Shown here: one piece after another, positions 8,766 to 17,474 of the stretch | Layout: each line of letters begins with the position of its first letter | Numbering within the stretch: position 1 is the first letter of the stretch | Assembly (NCBI RefSeq): GCF_902497875.1 | Contig: NZ_CABVHY010000032.1 | Location: 22,878-86,877, forward strand | Length of the DNA: 64,000 bases | Direction of reading: 5' to 3' | Source of the DNA: Pseudomonas fluorescens | GTDB taxonomy: Bacteria; Pseudomonadota; Gammaproteobacteria; Pseudomonadales; Pseudomonadaceae | The notes under the pieces: model-generated | Databases searched by the model: none | Seen by the model: only the letters and a program-made list of their open reading frames with translations | Told to the model about the DNA's origin: nothing | Translations under genes and position numbers: made by a program

Positions 8766-8924
8766 ATGGACACGCAGAAGCTTAAACTCGCCGCCCGCGT
8801 GCTGATAGACGCCATGATTGAAGAACTCGATGAAGACGATCGATTGTATGAGAAGGGCTTTGCGGATGGTTACATCGCCAGCCCTTCGGCTGGCTTACAA
8901 ACGACGGTGACACACCTCTGCTGA
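8766..8924 (+). CDS. small acidic hypothetical protein, 52 residues
   Basis: An ATG-initiated frame with a good CGGAGG ribosome-binding site about nine bases upstream. The protein starts MDTQKLKLAARVL and has an acidic middle (IEELDEDDRLYEKGFADGY). I do not recognise the family. It is divergent from the XRE repressor, with the repeated operator sites between them, the geometry of a repressor and its early gene. The remaining bases from 8925 to 9140 are AT-rich and presumably hold the promoter of the RpiR-type gene. Coding status rests on the ribosome-binding site and context only. Confidence 0.5.
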   Translation: MDTQKLKLAARVLIDAMIEELDEDDRLYEKGFADGYIASPSAGLQTTVTHLC

Positions 8925-9140
8925 ACCGCTCATGGAACGACCCATCCGCACCCAGTGCCTTAAAACCTGCGATTTCTCTCAAGAATCGCCTGCATACCAT
9001 TGATATATATTGATTTTTTACAGCACCTGCGTCTGTTTTTACGTTTGTATTTCAAAAAACTAGACTGTAGCAAACACTACACATATACTCTTCTAAGCAA
9101 ATGTGAAGCAAAACAAACACACCCATAAGAAAACGCCCAC

Positions 9141-9995
9141 ATGACAAATTTGCGAGAACAACTCACGGATGCCGCGCTGAACCCAACGCCTTCCGAACGC
9201 AAGGTGATTCGCGCGTTACTAGACCACTACCCGCGTAGCGGGTTGGGGCCTATGGCCAAGCTGGCTGAACATGCCGGCGTCAGCGATCCGACCATCGTGC
9301 GCCTGGTCAGGAAGTTAGGTTTCGGTGGCTATGCCGACTTTCAGGACGCCTTACTCAGTGAGATGGACCACCGTCTGCGGTCCCCTGTCACACTCTTGCA
9401 ACCCCGCGCGCACTCATCCCAAGACGATGCCTGGACGAGCTACTTGAATGAGTGCAGCCGTACCCTGCAAGAAACCCAGGCACTGACCCAGCCTGAAGAT
9501 GTGCGCGTGCTGGTAGATCTGATACTCGATACCCGCCATCAGCTTTTTTGCTTCGGTGGACGCCTCAGCAGTTTCCTTGCCGGCTACATGGTGAGTCACC
9601 TGCGCCTGCTGCGCCCGGGTTGCCATGCACTGGAAGACAACGCCCAACTGCCGGACCGGCTATACGACGTCCAGCGCCAGGACATTGTCCTGCTGTTCGA
9701 CTACCGCCGCTATCAAACCCAAGCCCTTCGCGTCGCCAACGCCGCCAAGGCACGCGGTGCACGCCTTGTACTTTTCACGGACATCTACGCCTCGCCCTTG
9801 CGCGAACTCGCAGACCTGGTCATCAGCGCCCCCGTTGAATCCATTTCTGCCTTCGACACGATGGTGCCGGCGCTCGCACAAGTAGAAGCCCTGATTGCCG
9901 CTCTCACACTGCGCAGCACTGACCCGGAAGATCGACTGGAAGGCATCGACAAGCTGCGCACCAGTTTCGCCGCCCACCTCCTCGAGGAAAAATAA
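9141..9995 (+). CDS. MurR/RpiR-family transcriptional regulator
   Basis: A 284-residue regulator. Residues 1-77 form the RpiR-type helix-turn-helix (PSERKVIRALLDHYP and AEHAGVSDPTIVRLVRKLGF). Residues about 120-255 form a SIS sugar-isomerase-like sensing domain. Although the domain usually binds phosphosugars, RpiR proteins next to amino-acid genes are also common. It is the first gene of a same-strand cluster and its stop is two bases before the next ATG, so it is probably co-transcribed with the genes it controls. The effector is unknown. Confidence 0.92.
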   Translation: MTNLREQLTDAALNPTPSERKVIRALLDHYPRSGLGPMAKLAEHAGVSDPTIVRLVRKLGFGGYADFQDALLSEMDHRLRSPVTLLQPRAHSSQDDAWTSYLNECSRTLQETQALTQPEDVRVLVDLILDTRHQLFCFGGRLSSFLAGYMVSHLRLLRPGCHALEDNAQLPDRLYDVQRQDIVLLFDYRRYQTQALRVANAAKARGARLVLFTDIYASPLRELADLVISAPVESISAFDTMVPALAQVEALIAALTLRSTDPEDRLEGIDKLRTSFAAHLLEEK

Positions 9996-9997
9996 TA

Positions 9998-10642
9998 ATG
10001 TTCACACTCCCTCATCATTCACCACGTGACCTTCCTTATGTGCACGGCCATACCGCCCTGTTGCTGGTAGACATGCAACGTGCCTGGCTGGACCCGCAAC
10101 TCGATCCACATTTGCAGGGTCCTCAAGCGGAATATTTTCTGACACGTACCCAGGCCAAGGTGATACCAAACCAGCAACGGCTACTCAAGGCGATGCGCGA
10201 AGCGAATCAGAATGTGCTCCATACCATCATCGAAAGCCTCACGGCCGACGGGCGTGATCGCTCGCTGGACCACAAGCTGTCGGACATGCACCTTCCCAAG
10301 GGCAGCTACCCCGCCGGCATCATCGACGAGCTGGCCGCCGGTGAGAACGAGGTGATCCTGCCCAAGACGTCATCAGGTGTTTTCAACTCGACCAACATCG
10401 ATTACGTACTGCGCAACCTGGAAACCCGTCATTTGATTATCGCGGGCATTGTCACCGATCAGTGCGTGGACATGGCGGTTCGTGACGCAGCGGATCGCGG
10501 CTACCTGGTGACGCTGGTCGAAGACGCTTGTGCCACCTACACATCGGCACGGCACCAGGCGTGCCTTGAAGCAATCAAAGGCTATTGCTGGATCACTGAC
10601 ACCGAGACAGTTATCAAGCGCCTGCAGGAGATGCAAGCATGA
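9998..10642 (+). CDS. isochorismatase-family amidohydrolase
   Basis: A 214-residue cytoplasmic cysteine hydrolase. The catalytic Asp is in LLLVDMQRAWLD, the Lys in EVILPKTSSGVFNSTN, and the Cys in IAGIVTDQCVDMAVRDA. The PKTSSGVFNST block resembles amidases that act on small carbamoyl or maleamic-type amides more than isochorismatase itself. It overlaps the next gene by four bases (ATGA). In this cluster it most likely releases ammonia or an amine from an amide intermediate, which is inference. Confidence 0.88.
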   Translation: MFTLPHHSPRDLPYVHGHTALLLVDMQRAWLDPQLDPHLQGPQAEYFLTRTQAKVIPNQQRLLKAMREANQNVLHTIIESLTADGRDRSLDHKLSDMHLPKGSYPAGIIDELAAGENEVILPKTSSGVFNSTNIDYVLRNLETRHLIIAGIVTDQCVDMAVRDAADRGYLVTLVEDACATYTSARHQACLEAIKGYCWITDTETVIKRLQEMQA

Positions 10643-11994
10643 ATCGGCCCACACCTGGCAATGGCCTGATTACGCCCATTGCGATGACGACGATCGTCAC
10701 CACCGATTTGATCGGCATCACGCGCGGCCGTTCATTTCCCACCGACGAACTTGAAAGCTATCAAGCCAGCGGCTGTGGCTGGGTACCGGCCAACAGTGCG
10801 CTCACCCCACAGGATGTAGTGGCCGACAATAATCCTTGGGGGGCTTACGGCGACTTGCGGTTGATACCAGACATGAACTCGCGCGTTCAGGTACCCAATG
10901 GTCCCGACGCCAATGCGCCTGCACTGGACTACGTTCATGCCGATATCTGTGAAACCGATGGTCGGCCTTGGGCTGCGTGCCCGCGCACGCTGTTGCGCAA
11001 TGAAGTCGAACGCTACCGCGATGAACTGGGTCTGGATGTCACGGCCGCATTCGAACATGAATTCAACCTCGGCGAGCTTGATACACAGCCATCGCACCGT
11101 GCATTCTCACTTGGTGCGCAGCACCACGCGGCCAACTTCGGCGGCTGGCTGCTCAGTGCCTTGAGGGCCGCCGGGGTCGAGCCTGAAATGTTCCTGCCCG
11201 AGTACGGCAAGGCGCAGTACGAAATCACCTGTCGCCCCACACAAGGCGTTGCCGCCGCCGACCGGGCCGTGAACGTTCGCGAAATCACCCGCGAGATCGC
11301 TCGCCAGATGGGCCTGGACATCAGCTTCTCGCCCAAACTTGAAGAGCACGGTGTCAGCAACGGTGTGCACCTGCATATCAGCCTGCAGGATCAAGACGGC
11401 ACCCCGGTGATGTATGACCCCGAACATACCAATGGCTTGTCGACATTGGGACAGCATTGGGCTGCAGGTGTGTTGAAGTACTTGCCGGCGTTGTGTGCCT
11501 TCAGCGCTCCGACACCCATTTCCTATTTGCGCTTGAAACCCCACCACTGGAGTGCGTCCTACGCCTGCCTGGGCCAACGCAACCGCGAAGCCTCGTTGCG
11601 CATTTGCCCAACGATCACCATTGGCGGCAAATCACCGGCTAAACAGTACAACCTCGAGTTTCGGCCACTCGACGCAACGTCTTCGCCACACTTGAGCATG
11701 GCAACCGTGCTGATGGCCGGTCGGCTGGGCATAGAACAGAAGCTCGCGTTGAACGCCACCACCGATGAAGAGCCCGACACCCTGACCGACGAACAACGGG
11801 AGGCTCGCAATATCATCGCCCTGCCGGGCACGCTTGGTGAAGCGCTGGCTTGCTTGCGCCAGAGTAAGGAGCTGTTCGAAGCGCTGCCAAAACTCATGAT
11901 GGACGCTTACTTCGCGGTCAAGACTCAGGAGCTCAAATCGACAGAACCATTCACACCTGCTGAACTATGTGAACACTATGCCCGCCTTTATTGA
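10639..11994 (+). CDS. glutamine-synthetase-like ligase (gamma-glutamylation type)
   Basis: A 451-residue member of the glutamine synthetase superfamily. Recognisable catalytic blocks are EHEFNLGE (metal ligands), SNGVHLHISLQD, the ATP/phosphate block SYACLGQRNREASLRI, and EFRPLDATSSPHLSMA near the C terminus. The divergent sequence and the lack of a GlnA-type adenylylation loop argue against the main glutamine synthetase. Relatives in catabolic clusters join glutamate to amines, as PuuA does with putrescine. It sits between an amidohydrolase and an N-formylglutamate-amidohydrolase-like gene, so a glutamylated intermediate is plausible. The true acceptor is unknown. Confidence 0.85.
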   Translation: MNRPTPGNGLITPIAMTTIVTTDLIGITRGRSFPTDELESYQASGCGWVPANSALTPQDVVADNNPWGAYGDLRLIPDMNSRVQVPNGPDANAPALDYVHADICETDGRPWAACPRTLLRNEVERYRDELGLDVTAAFEHEFNLGELDTQPSHRAFSLGAQHHAANFGGWLLSALRAAGVEPEMFLPEYGKAQYEITCRPTQGVAAADRAVNVREITREIARQMGLDISFSPKLEEHGVSNGVHLHISLQDQDGTPVMYDPEHTNGLSTLGQHWAAGVLKYLPALCAFSAPTPISYLRLKPHHWSASYACLGQRNREASLRICPTITIGGKSPAKQYNLEFRPLDATSSPHLSMATVLMAGRLGIEQKLALNATTDEEPDTLTDEQREARNIIALPGTLGEALACLRQSKELFEALPKLMMDAYFAVKTQELKSTEPFTPAELCEHYARLY

Positions 11995-12730
11995 AACCCC
12001 AGAGCATGGCTTGTACAGCGAGCCGGTTTACGCCCTGAGCCAAGAGCACTCCGAGCACCCGGTGATCTTGGTGTGTGAACATGCAAGCCCCTACATTCCG
12101 GCGCAATTGGAACGTCTGGGGTTGAGCGCGGAGGCGGCACGCGAGCATATCGCTTGGGACATCGGCGCCCACGCCCTGGCGCAACAGCTGTCAAAAACCC
12201 TTGGTGCGACCCTGATATCAGCGGGTTATTCACGCCTGCTGATTGACCTGAATCGCCCCCTCGAGGCGCCTGACAGCATTCCAGAGCGCAGTGAAGTCTA
12301 CGAGGTGGTCGGCAACCAGAATCTAGACGATGCCACACGCCAATATCGACGAGACTGCCTGTTCACCCCTTTTCATCAAAAACTCAGTGCGTTGATCGAC
12401 GCCAGGGTCGCCGCAGGCCGAGCCGTACGAATCATTGGGATCCACAGCTTCACCCCGATGTACTTTGGCCAGCCACGCACCCTGGAAATCGGCGTGTTGT
12501 ACGCCCGTGCTCATGCCTATGCCCATCGGTTGCTCGAAGGCCTGGCGGCACAGGGCCTGAAGGTGGCGGCAAATCAACCGTATGAAATCAACCCTCTCGA
12601 GGATATGACCGTCCCCTTTCACGGTGACAAACGCGGCATTGATGCTGCGCTGATCGAGGTCAGAAACGACCTGCTGCGGACACCGGATGCCGTTCAGTCA
12701 TGGTCAGATGTACTGGCTCCACTGCTCTAA
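11978..12730 (+). CDS. N-formylglutamate amidohydrolase family protein
   Basis: About 250 residues of the FGase fold. Zinc-site and signature blocks are visible: VILVCEHASPYIP near the N terminus, HIAWDIGA, YSRLLIDLNRP, and IGIHSFTPMY. Known members (HutG) hydrolyse N-formylglutamate to formate and glutamate. No hut genes are present, so the substrate may be a different N-acylglutamate, perhaps made by the ligase upstream. I chose the ATG at 11978; a GTG at 11969 is possible. The start overlaps the ligase gene, so the two are coupled. Confidence 0.85.
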   Translation: MPAFIETPEHGLYSEPVYALSQEHSEHPVILVCEHASPYIPAQLERLGLSAEAAREHIAWDIGAHALAQQLSKTLGATLISAGYSRLLIDLNRPLEAPDSIPERSEVYEVVGNQNLDDATRQYRRDCLFTPFHQKLSALIDARVAAGRAVRIIGIHSFTPMYFGQPRTLEIGVLYARAHAYAHRLLEGLAAQGLKVAANQPYEINPLEDMTVPFHGDKRGIDAALIEVRNDLLRTPDAVQSWSDVLAPLL

Positions 12731-12880
12731 ACGCTGTTGCTTGGTAAATCGGTAATACAACTATAAAAACACCGCTTGGGCGCTTTTTAACCTGCCGGGT
12801 TTAAAAACTTGTTTCAGTCGCCGCGTTGTCATCAGACAGTGACCGAACATCCGCCTTACTCGCTTATGGAGTACCGTGTC

Positions 12881-14224
12881 ATGGCTATCGAAGATTTTGG
12901 TTATAAACAAGAATTAAAACGTAGTTTGTCGCTTGCCGACCTGGTGATCTATGGAATGATCTTCATGATCCCCATTGCACCCTTTGGGGTGTACGGGTAC
13001 GTGAACCAGCAAGCCCCTGGAATGGTGCCACTGGCTTACATCATTGGCATGGGGGCTATGTTGTTCACTGCATTGAGCTACGGCAGCATGGCGCGCGCCT
13101 TTCCCATTGCCGGTTCAGTCTATTCTTATGCGCAACGGGGCTTGCACCCCAACGTTGGCTTTCTTGCAGGCTGGTTGCTGCTGTTGGACTACTTGCTGAT
13201 TCCGCCTTTGCTGTACATATACGCCGCCATGGCACTTAACCATCTCTACCCTGAAATTCCAAAGTTTGCCTTTATTTTCATTTTCCTGATCAGCGCTACG
13301 CTGGTGAACTTGCGAGGCATCACCTTCACCGCCCGCATGAACATTCTGTTCCTGATCGCGCAGCTCGTGGTACTGGGCATTTTTCTTGCCTGTGCCTGGA
13401 AGGCATTGCACGCAGGCGGCGGCAATGGGCAACTGACATTGGCCCCTCTGTACAACCCGTCGAATTTCAATTTTGCCTTGATGATGCAGGCTGTTTCGAT
13501 TGCGGTGCTTTCTTTTCTTGGGTTCGATGCCATTTCCACGTTGGCGGAAGAGACCAAGGGCGATGCCGGTCGCAGCGTTGGCAGGGCCGCGCTGATCAGC
13601 CTGCTGATCATGGGTGGAATATTCGTCGTACAAACATGGCTTGCCGCTGACCTTGCAGCGGGCATGGGTTTCACCTCAGCCGACACTGCGTTCTATGAAA
13701 TCGCCACCATCGCCGGTGGCGATCGGTTGGCATCCTTGACGGCTGTAGCAACAGCTTTGGCCTGGGGCGTGGCGGTGTCCATCACATCGCAAGCGGCAGT
13801 TTCGCGATTGTTGTTCGGGATGGCGCGGGATGGAAAATTACCAAAAGTCCTCGCAAAAGTTCACCCCAAATACAGCACTCCGCACTTGAGCATTTACTTG
13901 GTGGCGATACTGTCGCTGGCGATCTGTTACTTTTTTATCAATGCCGTCGACACCTTGACTTCACTGGTAAACTTCGGCGCATTGAGTGGCTTTATCATTC
14001 TGCATCTCACCGTCATTAACTACTACTGGCGCCGGCAGAAATCAGGAAACATTCTAGCTCATCTGATTTCACCAATTATGGGTTTTATCATCACCGGTGC
14101 AATCATGTACAACATGGGCCTGGACGCACAAAAACTTGGCGGTGTCTGGATTGCGATAGGCCTTGTCTACTTGTGCACTCTCAATCGAAAAGGTGCAAAC
14201 CTGGTATTATCCAAGGATATCTGA
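12881..14224 (+). CDS. APC-superfamily amino acid/amine permease
   Basis: A 447-residue inner-membrane transporter with about 12 hydrophobic segments. It begins with the typical APC N terminus (LKRSLSLADLVIYGMIFMIP), followed by AFPIAGSVYSYAQRG and SFLGFDAISTLAEETKG. The start at 12881 is preceded by GGAG; a longer frame begins 24 codons earlier, but that part is not family-like. It lies 150 bases after the FGase-like gene and is probably the importer for the pathway substrate. Relatives carry amino acids, ethanolamine or polyamines. Confidence 0.9.
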   Translation: MAIEDFGYKQELKRSLSLADLVIYGMIFMIPIAPFGVYGYVNQQAPGMVPLAYIIGMGAMLFTALSYGSMARAFPIAGSVYSYAQRGLHPNVGFLAGWLLLLDYLLIPPLLYIYAAMALNHLYPEIPKFAFIFIFLISATLVNLRGITFTARMNILFLIAQLVVLGIFLACAWKALHAGGGNGQLTLAPLYNPSNFNFALMMQAVSIAVLSFLGFDAISTLAEETKGDAGRSVGRAALISLLIMGGIFVVQTWLAADLAAGMGFTSADTAFYEIATIAGGDRLASLTAVATALAWGVAVSITSQAAVSRLLFGMARDGKLPKVLAKVHPKYSTPHLSIYLVAILSLAICYFFINAVDTLTSLVNFGALSGFIILHLTVINYYWRRQKSGNILAHLISPIMGFIITGAIMYNMGLDAQKLGGVWIAIGLVYLCTLNRKGANLVLSKDI

Positions 14225-14360
14225 CTCAGCCATTATATTAATAAGCCTCTAAACACTTCGGTGCATTGATCACCCTAGCCCATGTATGGGGTAACGGATG
14301 GCGGCTGCCCTGAAACGCCGTTGATGCACCCATTATTGCTTTTGTCCGAAGGATGACAGA

Positions 14361-15407
14361 ATGACCCGTTATATCGATGTTAACGACCTCACCCAATTGG
14401 TATCGCATAAAGGCTTGACGGCGTGCTTGGCGGAAATGGCCGAATGCATACGTGAAGATTACTTACGTTGGCACGAATTCGATAAGTGCGCGCGCCTTGC
14501 CAACCATTCGAAGGAAGGTGTGATAGAGCTCATGCCAGTGTCAGATACCTCGCTGTACGCCTTCAAGTACGTCAATGGCCACCCAAAAAACACCCTCAAT
14601 GGCATGCTCACCGTAATGGCATTTGGTGCACTTGCTGATGTGGACACCGGCAAACCGGTGCTGCTCAGCGAAATGACCCTGACCACTGCAATTCGTACCG
14701 CCGCAACATCGGCGTTGGCGGCACGCTACATGGCCAGGCCTGGCTCGCGCAGCATGGCGCTGATTGGTAACGGTTCACAGAGCGAATTCCAGGCAGTTGC
14801 CTTCCACACGATGTTGGACATCAACGAAATTCGCTTGTTCGACATCGATCCCAAGGCGACCCGCAAGCTGGCAAAAAACCTCGAAAGCTTCCCGGCGCTC
14901 AAGATCGTGATCTCGACCTCGGTTGCCGAGGCCGTGCGAGGTGCCGATATCGTGACCACGGTGACGGCGGACAAGGCCTACGCCACTATCCTGACCCCGG
15001 AAATGATCGAACCCGGCATGCACCTCAACGCCGTCGGTGGCGACTGCCCGGGCAAGACCGAGCTGCACCGTGAGATCGTCGGGCGTTCCCGGGTGATCGT
15101 GGAGTTTGAACCGCAAAGCCGTATCGAAGGCGAGATTCAACAGATGCCCAGCGATTCGCCTGTCATCGAATTCTGGCGCGTGGTCAATGGCCAGGAAGCA
15201 GGCCGTAAACATGCAGATGAGGTCACGCTGTTCGATTCGGTTGGCTTTGCGCTGGAAGACTATTCAGCGCTGCGATATGTCCTGGCCGTTGCCCTGGCGT
15301 GCAATATCGGACGTGAAATTGAACTGGTGCCTGAACTGGAAAACCCAAAGGACCTGTACGCACGTCTGATTACAGCCAAGACGGAAGTTCACAAGAGACG
15401 CGCCTGA
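14361..15407 (+). CDS. ornithine cyclodeaminase / mu-crystallin family protein
   Basis: A 348-residue NAD-dependent enzyme. Family blocks include MPVSDTSLYAFKYVNGHPKN (substrate arginine/lysine region), the Rossmann motif ALIGNGSQSEFQ, VTTVTADKAYATIL and NAVGGDCPGKTELH. True cyclodeaminases turn ornithine into proline and ammonia; other members are ketimine reductases or amino-acid dehydrogenases, so the reaction is not certain. It closes the RpiR-led cluster, 136 bases after the permease. The ribosome-binding site is GAAGGA before the ATG. The length fits the longer, Ocd2-like subgroup. Confidence 0.9.
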   Translation: MTRYIDVNDLTQLVSHKGLTACLAEMAECIREDYLRWHEFDKCARLANHSKEGVIELMPVSDTSLYAFKYVNGHPKNTLNGMLTVMAFGALADVDTGKPVLLSEMTLTTAIRTAATSALAARYMARPGSRSMALIGNGSQSEFQAVAFHTMLDINEIRLFDIDPKATRKLAKNLESFPALKIVISTSVAEAVRGADIVTTVTADKAYATILTPEMIEPGMHLNAVGGDCPGKTELHREIVGRSRVIVEFEPQSRIEGEIQQMPSDSPVIEFWRVVNGQEAGRKHADEVTLFDSVGFALEDYSALRYVLAVALACNIGREIELVPELENPKDLYARLITAKTEVHKRRA

Positions 15408-15881
15408 ACAACATCGCCCCGCACCGCAATGTGAGGCGTCTTGATGACGTCCTGACCCTTCACGTAGTCGGCACAAAACAACTCACCGGCCCCAGAGCGC
15501 CCGTTAACATGGAAACCAACACCTACGAAAAGGAATTCAGGGCGCAACTCGTGGCGCTTTTGTTGCAAAGCTGTCGGCGGTGGAAATGTGTGTCTTGCCA
15601 AGACAGTCCAGGGAAAGGTCATTCCAGTAGCGAGACCAGACGCGGCTCTATTGAGGTCTCAAGCACCTCAAGCAGAGCCAGCGTCACCGGCAGCTTGAAG
15701 CGCCGCCGTCCAGCGCTGCCGGGGGCAAACGCCCTCGACGTGCGCGGTCAGCTCGCAAAGTCATAGACGGCGATCAAAGCCGTAGCCTCGTCCTGTCATC
15801 GTGTGGTGTACCTGCGAGGCTCTCGTGACCCGAAGGACGCGCAGGGAGAATCCGATCCAGTGCTGGTTGGCGTAGGCTGTC
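15408..15881. other. gap with no recognisable gene
   Basis: This 474-base stretch separates the cyclodeaminase-like gene from the convergent efflux operon. Short frames exist on both strands, but none has a recognisable family or a good ribosome-binding site. I see no clear terminator with a T-run. Confidence 0.4.
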
Positions 15882-17474
15882 TCACGCGACGGTTCGCGCA
15901 GCGCGTACTTTCGCGTATCGCGAGAATCCGATCTTGATGCCGACCAGCATGGGGGCGGCGATTGCAAAAAGCAGGGTAACGGCGATGAACGCTGAGTCGA
16001 AGGCAATCACCGTGGACTGACCTGACACGACCCGGCCCAGGAGGCTCGTCGCTGCCCGGCCAGCGGCCACGGCATCCATGCCTTTCGCCGACAGCATGGC
16101 CGTCGTGGTCGTCAGCCGTTCGATGACCGCGGCCCCACCGGGAGTAACGCTGGCACCGAGGACCACGGCATTGGCGGTAACGTTATGCTCGATCAGCGTC
16201 TGGAGTCCTGCGACCCCCATAAGGCCACCCAGTTGGCGACCCGTGTTGAAAAGGCCTATTCCGCAAGCAAGGTTTCGGCTGTTGAGGTCGCTGAAAGCGA
16301 TCAGCGTGATCGACAGAAACAGGAAGCCAAGGCCCAGGCCGCGTAACAGGATGGCTGCCATCATGTCGTCGGTGCCGCTTTCGCTGGTCGAACCGGACAG
16401 CATCCACATCGCAACCATGATCATCGGGATGCCAAAGGGCACAGTGGCGAACGGCGCAACGTGGCGGACCTGCATGAGAAAGGCAGCAATGAGCAGCGCG
16501 CCGATAAAAAAAGCACCACTGGGCAACAGGAGCAGGCCGGCTTCGGTGGGCGTGAACGCGAGGACCGACAGGGCGAACGCCGGAATCAGGAACGCGCTGC
16601 CGAACAAGGCGGCGCCGGCGACAAAGCTGACGATAAAGGCGAAGGAAAAATCGCTCGATTTGAACAGGGTGAAGTCGAGCAGACCCTGGCCTTTGGCCAA
16701 CACTTGTTGACCGAGAAAGGCCAACAGAGCGGCTGCGCCGATCACCGTCATCCAGAGGATGCGAGGCTCCTCGAACCAGTCCCATCGGCTGCCCTGGCTG
16801 AGCACATAAGTGAAACAGAACAGGGTGGCAGAGATCAGCGAGAAGCCGATCCAGTCGAACGGCCGGTGCCGGGCCTTGGCGGGTATCGGGCCGCCTGCGA
16901 TCAGCAGCAGTCCGCTAGCCGCCAAGGCCAGCGGAACAACGCTGAAGAAGATCCATGTCCAGGATTGGCTATCGATCAACCACCCCTGAAGGGCCGGGGC
17001 CAGCGTCGCGGGCGCGACAACGGCGCCCATGGCAAACAGGGCTTGAAGGATGGGTTGATGGGATCGCGCAAAGGCGCGAAAGATGATCGCCTGCCCCCCG
17101 ACCAACAGGGTGCCGCCGGCGAAGCCCTGAATCATTCGAAACGCGACCAGCAGATCCAGTCGAACCGTGATGGCGGCAATGCCGCATGCCAGGCCCATGA
17201 CCAGGATTGAGCCGATGATCAGGTTACGTGGAAAGAAACGGCTCATCAGCCACGGGGCCGTCATGAACCCGATCAGCTTGAGCGCGGTGTAGCCGATATC
17301 CAGCCAGGCAAACTCATCAGGCGTTGCATAGGTGTCGCCGATGATGTCGCCGCGTCCAAGCGACAGAACGGTGCTGGCGATCGCTTCCGTCAGCGTGGCA
17401 AGCACGATGCCCGCAATAAGTAGAACGCCGGTCGTAACGCTGGCGTTGCTCCGCGTGGTGGTAGCCGTGTTCAT
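15882..17474 (-). CDS. EmrB-type MFS efflux pump (DHA2, 14 TM)
   Basis: A 530-residue drug:H+ antiporter-like protein with about 14 hydrophobic segments. Typical blocks are FMTAPWLMSRFFPRN, FRMIQGFAGGTLLVGGQAII and the long LLLLPSGAFFIGALL region. Its start overlaps the stop of the upstream HlyD-type gene by four bases, giving the EmrAB order. Such pairs expel hydrophobic toxicants across both membranes with an outer-membrane channel, which is not encoded here. The substrate is unknown. Confidence 0.92.
   Translation of the reverse strand: MNTATTTRSNASVTTGVLLIAGIVLATLTEAIASTVLSLGRGDIIGDTYATPDEFAWLDIGYTALKLIGFMTAPWLMSRFFPRNLIIGSILVMGLACGIAAITVRLDLLVAFRMIQGFAGGTLLVGGQAIIFRAFARSHQPILQALFAMGAVVAPATLAPALQGWLIDSQSWTWIFFSVVPLALAASGLLLIAGGPIPAKARHRPFDWIGFSLISATLFCFTYVLSQGSRWDWFEEPRILWMTVIGAAALLAFLGQQVLAKGQGLLDFTLFKSSDFSFAFIVSFVAGAALFGSAFLIPAFALSVLAFTPTEAGLLLLPSGAFFIGALLIAAFLMQVRHVAPFATVPFGIPMIMVAMWMLSGSTSESGTDDMMAAILLRGLGLGFLFLSITLIAFSDLNSRNLACGIGLFNTGRQLGGLMGVAGLQTLIEHNVTANAVVLGASVTPGGAAVIERLTTTTAMLSAKGMDAVAAGRAATSLLGRVVSGQSTVIAFDSAFIAVTLLFAIAAPMLVGIKIGFSRYAKVRAARTVA

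Noticed and set aside
10639..11994. GlnA, the main glutamine synthetase
   Set aside because: The catalytic blocks are divergent, no adenylylation loop motif is seen, and the neighbours are catabolic. A gamma-glutamylating ligase fits better.
11978..12730. HutG of histidine breakdown
   Set aside because: No hutH, hutU, hutI or hutF gene is present; the enzyme sits in a different cluster.
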